Of a DNA stretch of 7,532 nucleotides, positions 1-5,296 are shown piece after piece (position 1 is the stretch's first letter; each line of letters starts with the position of its first letter). Source of the stretch: a bacterium. Its GTDB lineage: Bacteria; Actinomycetota; Acidimicrobiia; Spongiisociales; UBA11373. The translations under genes were made by a program, and so were the position numbers. The stretch lies in contig JABMPV010000486.1 in NCBI GenBank assembly GCA_013202595.1, positions 1 through 7,532 of the forward strand, given 5' to 3'. The notes under the pieces were generated by a model. It was not told the DNA's origin and made no database searches. It saw only the letters and a program-made list of their open reading frames with translations.

Positions 1-179
1 GGGTTCTCCATCTCGACGAGCGAGCCACCGACGAAGTCGACGCTGAGGTTGAGACCCCGCACGAGTAGTGCCAGGATCGCGACGGTCACGAGGACTGCGG
101 ACAGGGTGAACCAGCGCCTGCGGTTCCCGACGAGGTCGAAGTGGGTGTCGCCGCGGTAGAGCTTCTGGAAGATACTCAC
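1..179 (-). CDS. secF: SecF, Sec translocase accessory membrane subunit (N-terminal part only)
   Basis: SecF pairs with SecD in the cytoplasmic membrane, where the SecDF complex uses the proton gradient to help pull preproteins out of the SecYEG channel. Only the first 59 codons are in the window; the gene continues past the left edge. The start is GTG at 179-177 and the protein begins VSIFQKLYRGDTHFDLVG. It then has an Arg-rich turn, a first membrane segment (about residues 23-40), and the family signature GLNLSVDFVGGSLVE, matching the usual GLNLGIDFTGG motif that opens the first extracytoplasmic domain. The GTG overlaps the secD stop as GTGA. A very strong Shine-Dalgarno (AAGGAGGT) lies 6 nt upstream inside secD, so the start is well supported. 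Identification is firm; nothing can be said about the missing C-terminal two thirds. Confidence 0.96.
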   Translation of the reverse strand, partial: MSIFQKLYRGDTHFDLVGNRRRWFTLSAVLVTVAILALLVRGLNLSVDFVGGSLVEMEN

Positions 180-1966
180 GACGCCACCTCCTTGGGTCGA
201 CCCATTGCACCTCTGATGCTCATCGCCCCTCCATCACCCATCCGGGACCGGGACATGATCGCAACGGCCGGCTTCGTGAAGAAATACGCCACGAGGACGT
301 CGGTCACGGTGGCCAGGCCGAGAGCGAGAGCAAAGCCCTTCACCGACCCGACGGCGAGCAAGAAGAGCAGGGCAGCACCGACGAACGACACCGTGTCGGC
401 AGTCAGGATGGTCCTGAAGGCTCGCTGGAATCCGTGGCCCACTGCTGCACGCATCGAGCGGCCCCCGTGGACCTCTTCTTTGATCCGCTCGAAATACACG
501 ATGTAGGAGTCCGATGTGATGCCGACGGAGACGATCACGCCTGCAACACCGGCGAGTGTGAGGGTGACACCCTGCATCTCACCGAGGAGCGAGTAGAGGA
601 CCAGCATGATCGAGCCGAACACGGTGAGACCGAGGACGTTGATCAGACCGAGACCCCGGTAGTAGGCGATCATCGCGAGGGCCACCAGAAGCAGGCCGCC
701 GATGCCAGCATAGAGGCCGGCCTGGAGCGAGTCCGAGCCGAGCGTCGCCGAGACGGACTGAACGGTCGCCTGGTCCAGCGCAACGGGTAGTGCACCGTAA
801 CGAAGCACGACGGCGAGGTCATTTGCCTCGGTCTGCTGATCCTCTGCGCTGCCGAGTGTGATGATGGCGGTCCCGCCCGAGATCCCCTCTTCGGGTGAAA
901 CGTCCTCGGCGACCTGGGGGGCCGACTGGATGTCACCGTCGAGCACGATCGCGAATTGCCTGCGTGAGTCCCCGATCGGGAAGGAAGCCAGGTACTTGGT
1001 GGTCTCCGTGAACTTGTCGCCGCCCTCGCCCGAGAAATCGAGGCGAACGACCCATGATCCGGTGCCGCCGCCGCCCACTCCGAGCGGGGCGCCGCCGCCG
1101 CCCGTCTGCTGGAACAGCGCCTCGGCTCCCGAGACGTCACTTCCGAGCACCTCTGCAGGAGCGAGGTGATACACGAGGCCGGTCTCAGAGTTGACCAGCC
1201 AGGCTTCGAGGTTCGAATCGCTGTTGAGCGTCACTCCCGTCGTCTCGTCCACACACCCGGGTTGGTCGAAGACGGGGACGGCCGGATCGCAGAACGTGAC
1301 TCCGGCCGGAAGGGTTATCTCGATCTGGGTGGATCCGGGGACGGTCGTGGTCGTCGAGCCATCGTCGGGCACCGTGGTCGTCGTCGAGCCATCATCCGCC
1401 GGAAGCGTGGTCGTGGTCGCCGGAACGGTGGTGATCGTGGCGTTGATGATCAACGGACTCACGCCGGCGACCGGGCTGATCTCGAGCACGGGCCGGAACT
1501 CCAGGGCGCCGGTAGTGCCGACCGCTCCGATGGCCCGCTCCCTGTCGGTGACGCCGGGCAACTGGACCACGATGCTGTTGGCGCCGGCCACGGCGATCTG
1601 AGGCTCCTGGACGTTGCCGAGGGCCTCGATGCGGTCACGCATGATCTCGACGGCCTTGTCCAGCACTGCCGGGTCGGTGTCTTCAGGGGCCTCCAATACG
1701 ACGGAGAACCCGCCCTTGAGGTCGAGGCCCAGAAGAGGCGTGACACCGGATGCCAGAGTTGCGATCAGCGTTCCGAACACCAGAGCCAGCACGGCGATCA
1801 GATTCATCACGTGGTCCTCTGCCACGACTGCCCCGATCACCAGTGCGGCGAGGAGCAGAGCGGGGAGCACGTTCCAGGCGCCGGCCCATAGACCGAGGGC
1901 GGGGCCGAGAATCAACGCGGCGGTGGAGAGCCCGATCAGGGCATAGACGACGAACTTGCGACGCAT
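176..1966 (-). CDS. secD: SecD, Sec translocase accessory membrane subunit, with extended N-terminus
   Basis: SecD works with SecF to drive late steps of protein export using the proton motive force. The 596-residue product has the LGLDLKGG motif (79-86) opening the large extracytoplasmic P1 domain, a VLDGDIQSAP motif (341-350) and YGALPV (390-395). These are followed by a C-terminal membrane bundle (about 417-575) carrying GITSDSYIVYFERI, where D486 sits at the usual proton-relay Asp. Two features are odd. Most SecD proteins have one N-terminal membrane helix; here there are three hydrophobic segments (about 5-28, 33-50, 54-73). P1 also carries a Thr/Pro repeat linker (177-213), two cysteines (C226, C238) and Gly-rich loops (289-303). 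ATG at 1966 lies 2 nt after the yajC stop and has only a weak, distant GGGGAG. M54 (1807) is preceded by AGAGG at a good distance and would give a conventional one-helix SecD. I keep 1966 because codons 1-53 are hydrophobic with GC-rich third positions. It overlaps secF by 4 nt. Confidence 0.95.
   Translation of the reverse strand: MRRKFVVYALIGLSTAALILGPALGLWAGAWNVLPALLLAALVIGAVVAEDHVMNLIAVLALVFGTLIATLASGVTPLLGLDLKGGFSVVLEAPEDTDPAVLDKAVEIMRDRIEALGNVQEPQIAVAGANSIVVQLPGVTDRERAIGAVGTTGALEFRPVLEISPVAGVSPLIINATITTVPATTTTLPADDGSTTTTVPDDGSTTTTVPGSTQIEITLPAGVTFCDPAVPVFDQPGCVDETTGVTLNSDSNLEAWLVNSETGLVYHLAPAEVLGSDVSGAEALFQQTGGGGAPLGVGGGGTGSWVVRLDFSGEGGDKFTETTKYLASFPIGDSRRQFAIVLDGDIQSAPQVAEDVSPEEGISGGTAIITLGSAEDQQTEANDLAVVLRYGALPVALDQATVQSVSATLGSDSLQAGLYAGIGGLLLVALAMIAYYRGLGLINVLGLTVFGSIMLVLYSLLGEMQGVTLTLAGVAGVIVSVGITSDSYIVYFERIKEEVHGGRSMRAAVGHGFQRAFRTILTADTVSFVGAALLFLLAVGSVKGFALALGLATVTDVLVAYFFTKPAVAIMSRSRMGDGGAMSIRGAMGRPKEVAS
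186..193 (-). promoter_or_regulatory. Shine-Dalgarno of secF, inside the secD 3' end
   Basis: On the minus strand the sequence reads AAGGAGGT, 6 nt before the secF GTG. It is the strongest ribosome-binding site in the window and fixes the non-ATG start. It lies in the last codons of secD, so secF can be translated both by coupling across the GTGA overlap and by direct initiation. That could let SecF output match or exceed SecD output; this consequence is inference. Confidence 0.8.
1337..1396 (-). repeat. Two tandem 30-bp units coding DDGSTTTTVP in SecD
   Basis: Two adjacent 30-bp units (1367-1396 and 1337-1366) match at 25 of 30 positions, and each encodes DDGSTTTTVP (SecD residues 191-200 and 201-210). 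A related, less regular stretch (TTVPATTTTLPA) precedes them. The mismatches visible are synonymous, so the peptide is kept while the DNA has drifted. Thr/Pro linkers of this type are common in exported or extracytoplasmic proteins of high-GC actinobacteria; here it lies in the P1 domain, which faces outward. Confidence 0.85.
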
Positions 1967-1968
1967 GC

Positions 1969-2286
1969 CTAGGAAGGCTCCCCGGTGACTTTGTTGGCCA
2001 GTGCTCTACGTGCCACCCGCAAGCGGCCGCCGCCTTCGATCTGCAGGACGGCCGTTTCCTCGTCCATGAACTCGATCGTCCCGAAGATCCCACCAATGGT
2101 TTGGACCTCGTCACCGATATCGATCGCGGACACCAGTTCTTCGTGGCGCTTGGCCCTGGTGCGCTGCGGGCGGATGAGCAGAAAGTAGAACAGTCCGCCG
2201 ATCACCACTGCGTACAAGACGATGGTGAACAACAGGTTTCCGCTGGCCGCTGCTTCGGGAGCGTCCTCGGCGAGGATGGTGAGCAT
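1969..2286 (-). CDS. yajC: YajC, small Sec translocase accessory protein
   Basis: YajC is a small single-pass membrane protein that joins SecDF in the holotranslocon. The 105-residue product has a short N-terminal tail and one membrane helix (about 19-38, ending FLLIRP). The conserved RPQRTRAKRHEEL segment (39-51) follows, then the cytoplasmic signature GDEVQTIGGIFGTI (58-71) typical of the family. Length is normal. ATG at 2286 is chosen because GGAGGG lies 4 nt upstream and the protein then begins MLTILAEDA, as expected. It follows tgt by 62 nt and precedes secD by 2 nt, which is the standard tgt-yajC-secD-secF order. The Shine-Dalgarno can pair with an upstream CCTCC, so initiation may depend on local RNA structure. 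Confidence 0.95.
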   Translation of the reverse strand: MLTILAEDAPEAAASGNLLFTIVLYAVVIGGLFYFLLIRPQRTRAKRHEELVSAIDIGDEVQTIGGIFGTIEFMDEETAVLQIEGGGRLRVARRALANKVTGEPS

Positions 2287-2290
2287 GTAG

Positions 2291-2305
2291 CCCTCCGTTG
2301 GGAGG
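2291..2305 (-). promoter_or_regulatory. yajC ribosome-binding site inside a potential hairpin
   Basis: In the minus-strand transcript CCTCC (2305-2301), a CAAC loop (2300-2297) and GGAGG (2296-2292) form a five-pair all-strong stem with a four-base loop. The right arm is the yajC Shine-Dalgarno, 5 nt before the ATG. The pairing is seen directly. Whether it folds in vivo or controls translation is unknown, and a five-pair stem is modest. Confidence 0.45.
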
Positions 2306-2321
2306 TCGGGAGATGTCGGAA

Positions 2322-2341
2322 TGCCTGCCAGAGGCGAGGCA
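2322..2341 (-). other. Inverted repeat just downstream of tgt
   Basis: In the tgt-yajC gap, 7 nt after the tgt stop, the transcript can fold as TGCCT, bulged C, GCC, loop TCT, GGC, AGGCA: eight pairs with a tight loop. Only two U residues follow on the 3' side, so it lacks the U tract of an intrinsic terminator. It could be a weak terminator, an RNA-stability element or chance in GC-rich DNA. Confidence 0.35.
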
Positions 2342-2348
2342 CGGTCGC

Positions 2349-3476
2349 TTATCGTAGCCCACCCTGCGGGCCTCTCGTAGCGCGAGATCGGTCGAGACCG
2401 TCCCTGAACTCTGTCAGGCTGCCGGCCGCGATCGCTTCTCTCGCTCCGGAGAGCACTTCGAGGGTGTAAGTGAGGTTGTGGATGCTCAGCAGGCGATGGC
2501 CGAGCATCTCTCTCGTCACCCGCAGATGGCGCAGGTAACCCCGTGAGTGGGTCGTACAGGTGAAGCACGGGCACTCCGGGTCGATGGGGCCGCCATCCCG
2601 GGCAAACTCGGCTCGTCTGATCGAGTAGTCGCCCAAACGGCTCAGGACCTTCCCGTGCCTGGCCAGCCTGGTCGGCCACACGCAATCGAACAGATCACAC
2701 CCCCTGGCCACTGCATCGAGGACGCCCTCGGTGTCGCCGAGACCCATGACATAGCGCACCTTGTCGCCCGGCAGTTCAGCGACGACCGCATCGAGAGCGG
2801 CGTTCCGATCGGCCGCCTCCTCCCCCACCGACAACCCGCCGATCCCGAAACCGGGAAACCCGAGCGCGGCCGTGGCTGCTGCGCTCTCTGCGCGCAGGTC
2901 CGGATCGACGCCACCCTGCACGATCCCGAACAGCGCCTGATCCTCACGATCGTGGGCTGCAATTGCCCTGGCAGCCCAGCGCAGCGTCCGCTGCATGGCA
3001 GCTTCGACGACCGGCCGTTCGGCCGGCAACCCGACCAACTCGTCGAGCACCATTGCGACGTCGGCCCCGAGTCTCTGCTGGACGGCGACGGCATCCTCCG
3101 GCCTCAGCCTCACCTTCGAGCCGTCGTAGGTGGACGAGAAGGTGACACCGTCCTCGTCCACCTTCGGGGCCAGGGAGAACACCTGGTACCCGCCAGAGTC
3201 TGTGAGGATCGGGGCGTCCCACGCCATGAACCCGTGCAGACCGCCGAGCTCTTCCACGATCTCATCGCCCGGACGCAGCATCAGGTGGTAGGTGTTGGCC
3301 AGCACCATGTTGGCCCCGGCGGCGCGCAGGTCGGCCACGTCCATCGTCTTGACGGTCGCCCTCGTCCCCACCGGCATGAAGCCCGGGGTCGGCATTGCCC
3401 CGTGCGGGGTCGTGAGCACTCCGGAGCGCGCCGGCCCGTCGGAGTGCTCGACGATGAAAGAGACGGGCGTGGTCAT
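2349..3476 (-). CDS. tgt: tRNA-guanine transglycosylase (Tgt), queuosine pathway
   Basis: Tgt swaps the anticodon wobble guanine (position 34) of GUN tRNAs (Asp, Asn, His, Tyr) for the queuosine precursor preQ1. The 375 residues equal the E. coli length, and key sites fall at the same positions. These are the general base D93 in TDSGG, substrate-recognition D145, Q187 in GIVQGG, G213-G214 in GGLSVGE, and nucleophile D264 in FDCVWPTR. The zinc ligands are C302, C304, C307 and H333. Two substitutions stand out: the residue two after D145, normally Cys in bacterial enzymes (Cys158 of the Zymomonas enzyme), is Leu147 in MVLDELVGLP, and the usual CVMPTR reads CVWPTR. Catalytic and zinc residues are intact, so I expect an active enzyme. 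ATG at 3476 overlaps the queA stop as ATGA, with GGAG 5 nt upstream. The stop is TAA. Confidence 0.97.
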   Translation of the reverse strand: MTTPVSFIVEHSDGPARSGVLTTPHGAMPTPGFMPVGTRATVKTMDVADLRAAGANMVLANTYHLMLRPGDEIVEELGGLHGFMAWDAPILTDSGGYQVFSLAPKVDEDGVTFSSTYDGSKVRLRPEDAVAVQQRLGADVAMVLDELVGLPAERPVVEAAMQRTLRWAARAIAAHDREDQALFGIVQGGVDPDLRAESAAATAALGFPGFGIGGLSVGEEAADRNAALDAVVAELPGDKVRYVMGLGDTEGVLDAVARGCDLFDCVWPTRLARHGKVLSRLGDYSIRRAEFARDGGPIDPECPCFTCTTHSRGYLRHLRVTREMLGHRLLSIHNLTYTLEVLSGAREAIAAGSLTEFRDGLDRSRATRGPQGGLR

Positions 3477-4474
3477 GAGCGCTCCGTCAGCATGGCATCT
3501 CCGAACGAGAGGAACCGGTAGCCCCGCTCGAGTGCGGTCTGATACGCAGTGCGCCAGGACTCCCCCATGAATGCCGCCAACAGCACGAGGAGCGAGGTCC
3601 CCGGCGCGTGATAGTTGGTGATGAGCAGGTCGACGGCCCGGAATCGGTACCCGGGGGTGATGAACAGATCGGTCGGGCCGGAGAACGGCTCCAGGACGCC
3701 TCCGTATGCGGCGGTCTCCAGGGAGCGCACGACGGTGGTCCCCACAGCCACCACCCTCCCGCCACCGGCCCTCGCTTCGTCGATCGCGGCGACCGTCGAA
3801 GCCGGGACATCGATCGTCTCGGTGTGCATCGTGTGGTCCTCGACGATCTCTGAGGCGATGGGACGGAAGGTATCGAGGCCGACCTCGAGATCGACGAACG
3901 TCATCTCGATCCCCGCAGCCGACAGGGCCGCGATCAGACCCGGCGTGAAGTGGAGGCCGGCGGTCGGCGCTGCCGCAGAGCCCACTTTGTCGGAGTACAC
4001 AGTCTGGTACCTCTCGGCCTCATCGAGGGTCTCATGGATGTAGGGCGGCAGCGGCATCTGACCCGTCCGCTCAGCGGCCTCTTCGACATCACCTTCGAAC
4101 GCCAGCACCGCCCGTCCCTCGTCGGGGCCGGCCACGATCTCGCCGGTGAGGTCGCCGAAGCGGAGGCGCACCCCGACCCGCAGCCGCCGAGACGGGCGCA
4201 CGAGTGCCTCCCAACGGCCGTCACCGAGGGGCGTCAGCAGCAGTGCCTCCACCTTGCCGCCCGTCTCCACCTTCTCCCCGATCAATCGGGCCCTGCGCAC
4301 CCTGGTTCGATTGGCGACGAGCAGGTCGCCCCGCCTGAGCACGCCGGGGAGATCACGAAACACCCCATCCGACATCGTCCTGGTGTCGAGCAGTCGCGAC
4401 GAGTCCCGCGGTTCGACCGGGTGTTGAGCGATCCGTTCCTCGGGGAGGTCGTAATGGAAGTCGGCTGTGCGCAT
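3473..4474 (-). CDS. queA: S-adenosylmethionine:tRNA ribosyltransferase-isomerase (QueA)
   Basis: QueA moves the ribosyl part of S-adenosylmethionine onto preQ1 already placed in tRNA by Tgt, making epoxyqueuosine. The 333-residue product has family motifs in order: DFHYDLPEERIAQHP (5-19), RDSSRLL (23-29), LVANRTRV (52-59), QMPLPPYI (139-146), APTAGLHFT (169-177), VGTTVVRSLE (244-253), DLFITPGYRF (269-278), TNYHAPGTS (286-294) and SFGDAML (323-329). Some positions differ from the usual pattern: LHVGxGTF is LEVGLDTF (196-203), and TNFHLPxST is TNYHAPGTS. The frame is open further upstream (to 4531), but I chose ATG 4474 because the family begins directly with this DFxYxLP segment and the extra 19 residues do not resemble it. 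No Shine-Dalgarno precedes this ATG, suggesting leaderless or near-leaderless translation. It overlaps tgt by 4 nt, so the two pathway enzymes are coupled. Confidence 0.95.
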   Translation of the reverse strand: MRTADFHYDLPEERIAQHPVEPRDSSRLLDTRTMSDGVFRDLPGVLRRGDLLVANRTRVRRARLIGEKVETGGKVEALLLTPLGDGRWEALVRPSRRLRVGVRLRFGDLTGEIVAGPDEGRAVLAFEGDVEEAAERTGQMPLPPYIHETLDEAERYQTVYSDKVGSAAAPTAGLHFTPGLIAALSAAGIEMTFVDLEVGLDTFRPIASEIVEDHTMHTETIDVPASTVAAIDEARAGGGRVVAVGTTVVRSLETAAYGGVLEPFSGPTDLFITPGYRFRAVDLLITNYHAPGTSLLVLLAAFMGESWRTAYQTALERGYRFLSFGDAMLTERS

Positions 4475-4483
4475 GTGAGTGAC

Positions 4484-4489
4484 ATCATG
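4484..4489 (-). promoter_or_regulatory. Possible -10 element for queA-tgt
   Basis: The minus strand reads CATGAT (4 of 6 to TATAAT) 9 nt before the queA ATG. A start of transcription 6-8 nt downstream would give an almost leaderless mRNA, fitting the missing Shine-Dalgarno. There is no convincing -35. This is a weak match that could be chance. Confidence 0.2.
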
Positions 4490-4533
4490 GCCGACCGGTG
4501 GCGATCCAGGAACAGCAACCCGGCTGAACACCC

Positions 4534-4854
4534 CTATGGGCAGGTGAACTCGGAGTCGCCGATCCCGATCGACACCGTCGCCGTGGCCGTGAACGAGCCG
4601 TCGGAGATGGTGTAGGTGAACGTCACCACGGTGTTGCCGCCGGGGTGCCCGGTGATCGTGAACGTGCCATCTGCAGCAACACTGACGACTCCGGCACTCG
4701 CTGCGGTGAACGCGGTCACTGTGATCGCGTCCCCATCGGGATCGCTGTCGGCGATGGGCGCCGCATCGGTGATGACGTTACCTCCGGTCCACGGAGGGCC
4801 GGGATCGACATAGCACTTGTCGTTGGCGACCGGGGGCCGGAACCTCCGGCGGGA
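4534..4854 (-). pseudogene. C-terminal remnant of cadherin/VCBS-like repeat protein, no start codon
   Basis: This frame is open from 4854 to a TAG at 4536-4534. It reads RPPVANDKCYVDP, then DSDPDGDAITVTAF, VSVAADGTFTITG, TFTYTISDGSFTATATVSI and a short tail ending EFTCP. This matches the pattern of cadherin-like/VCBS beta-sandwich repeats of secreted bacterial proteins (PVANDxY opening, DxDGD calcium-type loop, ADGTFTxT, FTYTxSDG). The first possible start codon is a GTG at 4719, in the middle of the domain, so it cannot be a complete gene. It lies in the -1 frame relative to the lipoprotein frame just upstream. Adding one C to the C5 run at 4836-4832 (minus strand) would join them as DPAGGSGPPVANDK. 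I read it as the 3' half of one interrupted gene. Two cysteines (in DKCY and FTCP) could form a disulfide in an intact protein. Confidence 0.6.
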
Positions 4855-4871
4855 TCACTCACCCCCAGGAG

Positions 4872-5243
4872 TTATAGACCCGTTCCCCGGTCATTGGCGA
4901 GCACGTCGATACCGATGGCCGTTCCCACGAATGTGGTGATGATGTCGTCGACGAGCACCAGTTTCGGCCCGGCGTCCTCGATGGAGGCAACCGGCACGTC
5001 GAATCCGGTTCGCGGCCGAATCGCTGCCACGGAGGCACCTTCGCCCACCACCATGCGCTTGGGGGCGCCATCGGTCACGGGAGCGACAAAGGGGTCGTCG
5101 GTGAAGGTCCGATCGATCCGCGGCGGAGCCGAAGCCGGCGGCTCCGCAGACGACGCGCATCCAGAGGCCACGACGGCCAAACCGGCGGCACAAAACGCCG
5201 CGCGAAGGAATCGACTCCCCGACACCTCGGCACCATAAACCAC
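4872..5243 (-). CDS. Putative lipoprotein, 5' part of an interrupted cadherin/VCBS-like gene
   Basis: Function is unknown. The 123-residue product starts with a signal peptide: basic SRFLR (9-14), hydrophobic core (15-27) and lipobox ASGC with C29 as the likely lipidated residue. A Ser/Ala/Pro linker follows. It ends in LVDDIITTFVGTAIGIDVLANDRGTGL (residues 97-123 in shortened form: TTF...VLAND), the opening of a cadherin/VCBS-like repeat. It then stops abruptly at TAA (4874-4872). Past the stop the same frame continues LLGVSDPAGGS, which is exactly how such a repeat normally goes on, so the TAA probably cuts a longer gene; the rest is at 4854-4534 in another frame. The start is uncertain: GTG 5243 (used here) or GTG 5225, which would put the basic region nearer the N-terminus. 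Neither has a good Shine-Dalgarno. It lies 53 nt after ruvB, unrelated to its neighbours' pathways. It may be a pseudogene, or intact if the lesions are sequence errors. Confidence 0.55.
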   Translation of the reverse strand: MVYGAEVSGSRFLRAAFCAAGLAVVASGCASSAEPPASAPPRIDRTFTDDPFVAPVTDGAPKRMVVGEGASVAAIRPRTGFDVPVASIEDAGPKLVLVDDIITTFVGTAIGIDVLANDRGTGL

Positions 5244-5296
5244 ACGCCCATCGGGCTCCCGACCTCTTGTCGGAGTGTCGGGACGGCGACTCGTCC

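Noticed and set aside
1337..1396. Short tandem repeats as a possible CRISPR or minisatellite
   Set aside because: Units are in frame, only two, without spacers, and encode a conserved peptide; they belong to SecD.
1166..1891. 241-codon plus-strand open frame opposite secD
   Set aside because: Mirror of a clear secD; the repetitive RRKRGRGRR-type composition comes from reading the Thr-linker region backwards.
2547..3521. 324-codon open frame on the plus strand opposite tgt and the end of queA
   Set aside because: The minus-strand frames are textbook tgt and queA with all catalytic motifs; the antisense frame is rich in Arg, His, Gly and Pro with no family resemblance, as expected for a GC-rich shadow frame.
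4475..4531. N-terminal extension of queA by 19 codons to 4531
   Set aside because: It would begin just after the remnant's stop and adds sequence unlike QueA N-termini; the family start motif follows ATG 4474 directly.
3950..4615. 221-codon plus-strand open frame crossing queA and the lipoprotein remnant
   Set aside because: It spans two unrelated minus-strand coding regions and has no recognisable motif.
5259..5273. CCGAC-N5-GTCGG inverted repeat between ruvB and the lipoprotein frame as a terminator
   Set aside because: Only five pairs and no U run on either strand.
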